NCBI GenBank assembly: GCA_019420465.1
Contig: JAHZHB010000078.1
Location: 1-32,241, forward strand
Length of the DNA stretch: 32,241 nt
DNA from: Lachnospiraceae bacterium
GTDB lineage: Bacteria > Bacillota > Clostridia > Lachnospirales > Lachnospiraceae
Direction: 5' to 3'
The position numbers were made by a program, and so were the translations under genes. Below, in pieces: positions 32,090 to 32,241 of this stretch; within the stretch, counting starts at the first letter, position 1, and each line of letters begins with the position of its first letter. The notes under the pieces are model-generated. The model had not been told where the DNA came from. It did no database searches and was given only the letters and a program-made list of their open reading frames with translations.

Positions 32090-32200
32090 TAGAGGAACGG
32101 ACGACAGGAAAGCCACTGTAGCCGTCGGAAGAACGGGGAGAGGCAGTGCTGTTTTCAAACAAATGCAACGATTTGTCGAACTAACGGCTAACTTCATCTA

Positions 32201-32228
32201 ACGCGCTCGCTAAAGCGGGCTCGCGCGT
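32201..32228. other. GC-rich hairpin near the right edge
   Basis: ACGCGC (32201-32206) and GCGCGT (32223-32228) enclose an inner CGCT/AGCG pairing. No T-run follows on either strand within the window. The 152 bp after the symporter gene hold no other supported feature. Confidence 0.35.
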
Positions 32229-32241
32229 AAGATTACGTAAG

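Overview
The window looks like a chromosomal segment of an anaerobic Clostridia-type Bacillota, most likely a gut Lachnospiraceae. The grounds are strong GGAGG ribosome sites, several TTG/GTG starts, lipobox lipoproteins with Ser/Thr/Ala-rich linkers, and the protein families present. No rRNA, tRNA, CRISPR array or complete insertion sequence is visible.

Layout. (1) The left edge holds the 3' end of a DUF4143-type ATPase gene. (2) About 0.7-7.4 kb, visibly more AT-rich than the rest, is a minus-strand cluster. It starts with a BlaI-type repressor, an M56 (BlaR1-like) membrane protease whose extracellular part is not a penicillin-binding domain, and a secreted paralogue of that extracellular part. 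A second, similarly built promoter then drives a small secreted protein, an ABC-2-like permease broken by an in-frame TAA, a membrane-anchored acidic protein, another permease and an ATPase. This is the best candidate here for an undescribed system: a protease/repressor-gated secreted-protein and ABC-transporter module. (3) 7.5-10 kb: a LysR regulator and an orphan sugar-type binding lipoprotein. (4) 10.1-15.1 kb, minus strand: HAD phosphatase/mutase, ABC exporter, an AstE/AspA-like zinc deacylase with a His-rich tail, and a MATE pump. (5) 15.3-21 kb, minus strand: a complete peptide/nickel-type ABC importer in the order permease, permease, binding protein, ATPase, ATPase. (6) 21.2-23.6 kb: a PfkB-family sugar kinase and a branched-chain aminotransferase. 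(7) 23.7-27.5 kb: an unusual RelA/SpoT-domain protein with a long unassigned C-terminus, coupled to a propeller-like protein, diverging from a SEC-C protein. (8) 27.5-32.1 kb: MetA, an exported trigger-factor-like lipoprotein, a small membrane-anchored protein and an SstT-type Na+/amino-acid symporter.

How the genes may work together. In region 2 the M56 protease would sense an extracellular signal through its C-terminal domain and inactivate the BlaI repressor. That would release promoters carrying TCTA/TAGA dyads and raise production of the secreted proteins and the transporter; this is inference from gene content and promoter architecture. The remaining regions are mostly metabolic or transport operons bounded by clear intrinsic terminators. 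Several promoters carry inverted repeats placed over the -35/-10 region, so specific repressors are likely. All family assignments come from reading motifs; no database search was possible.
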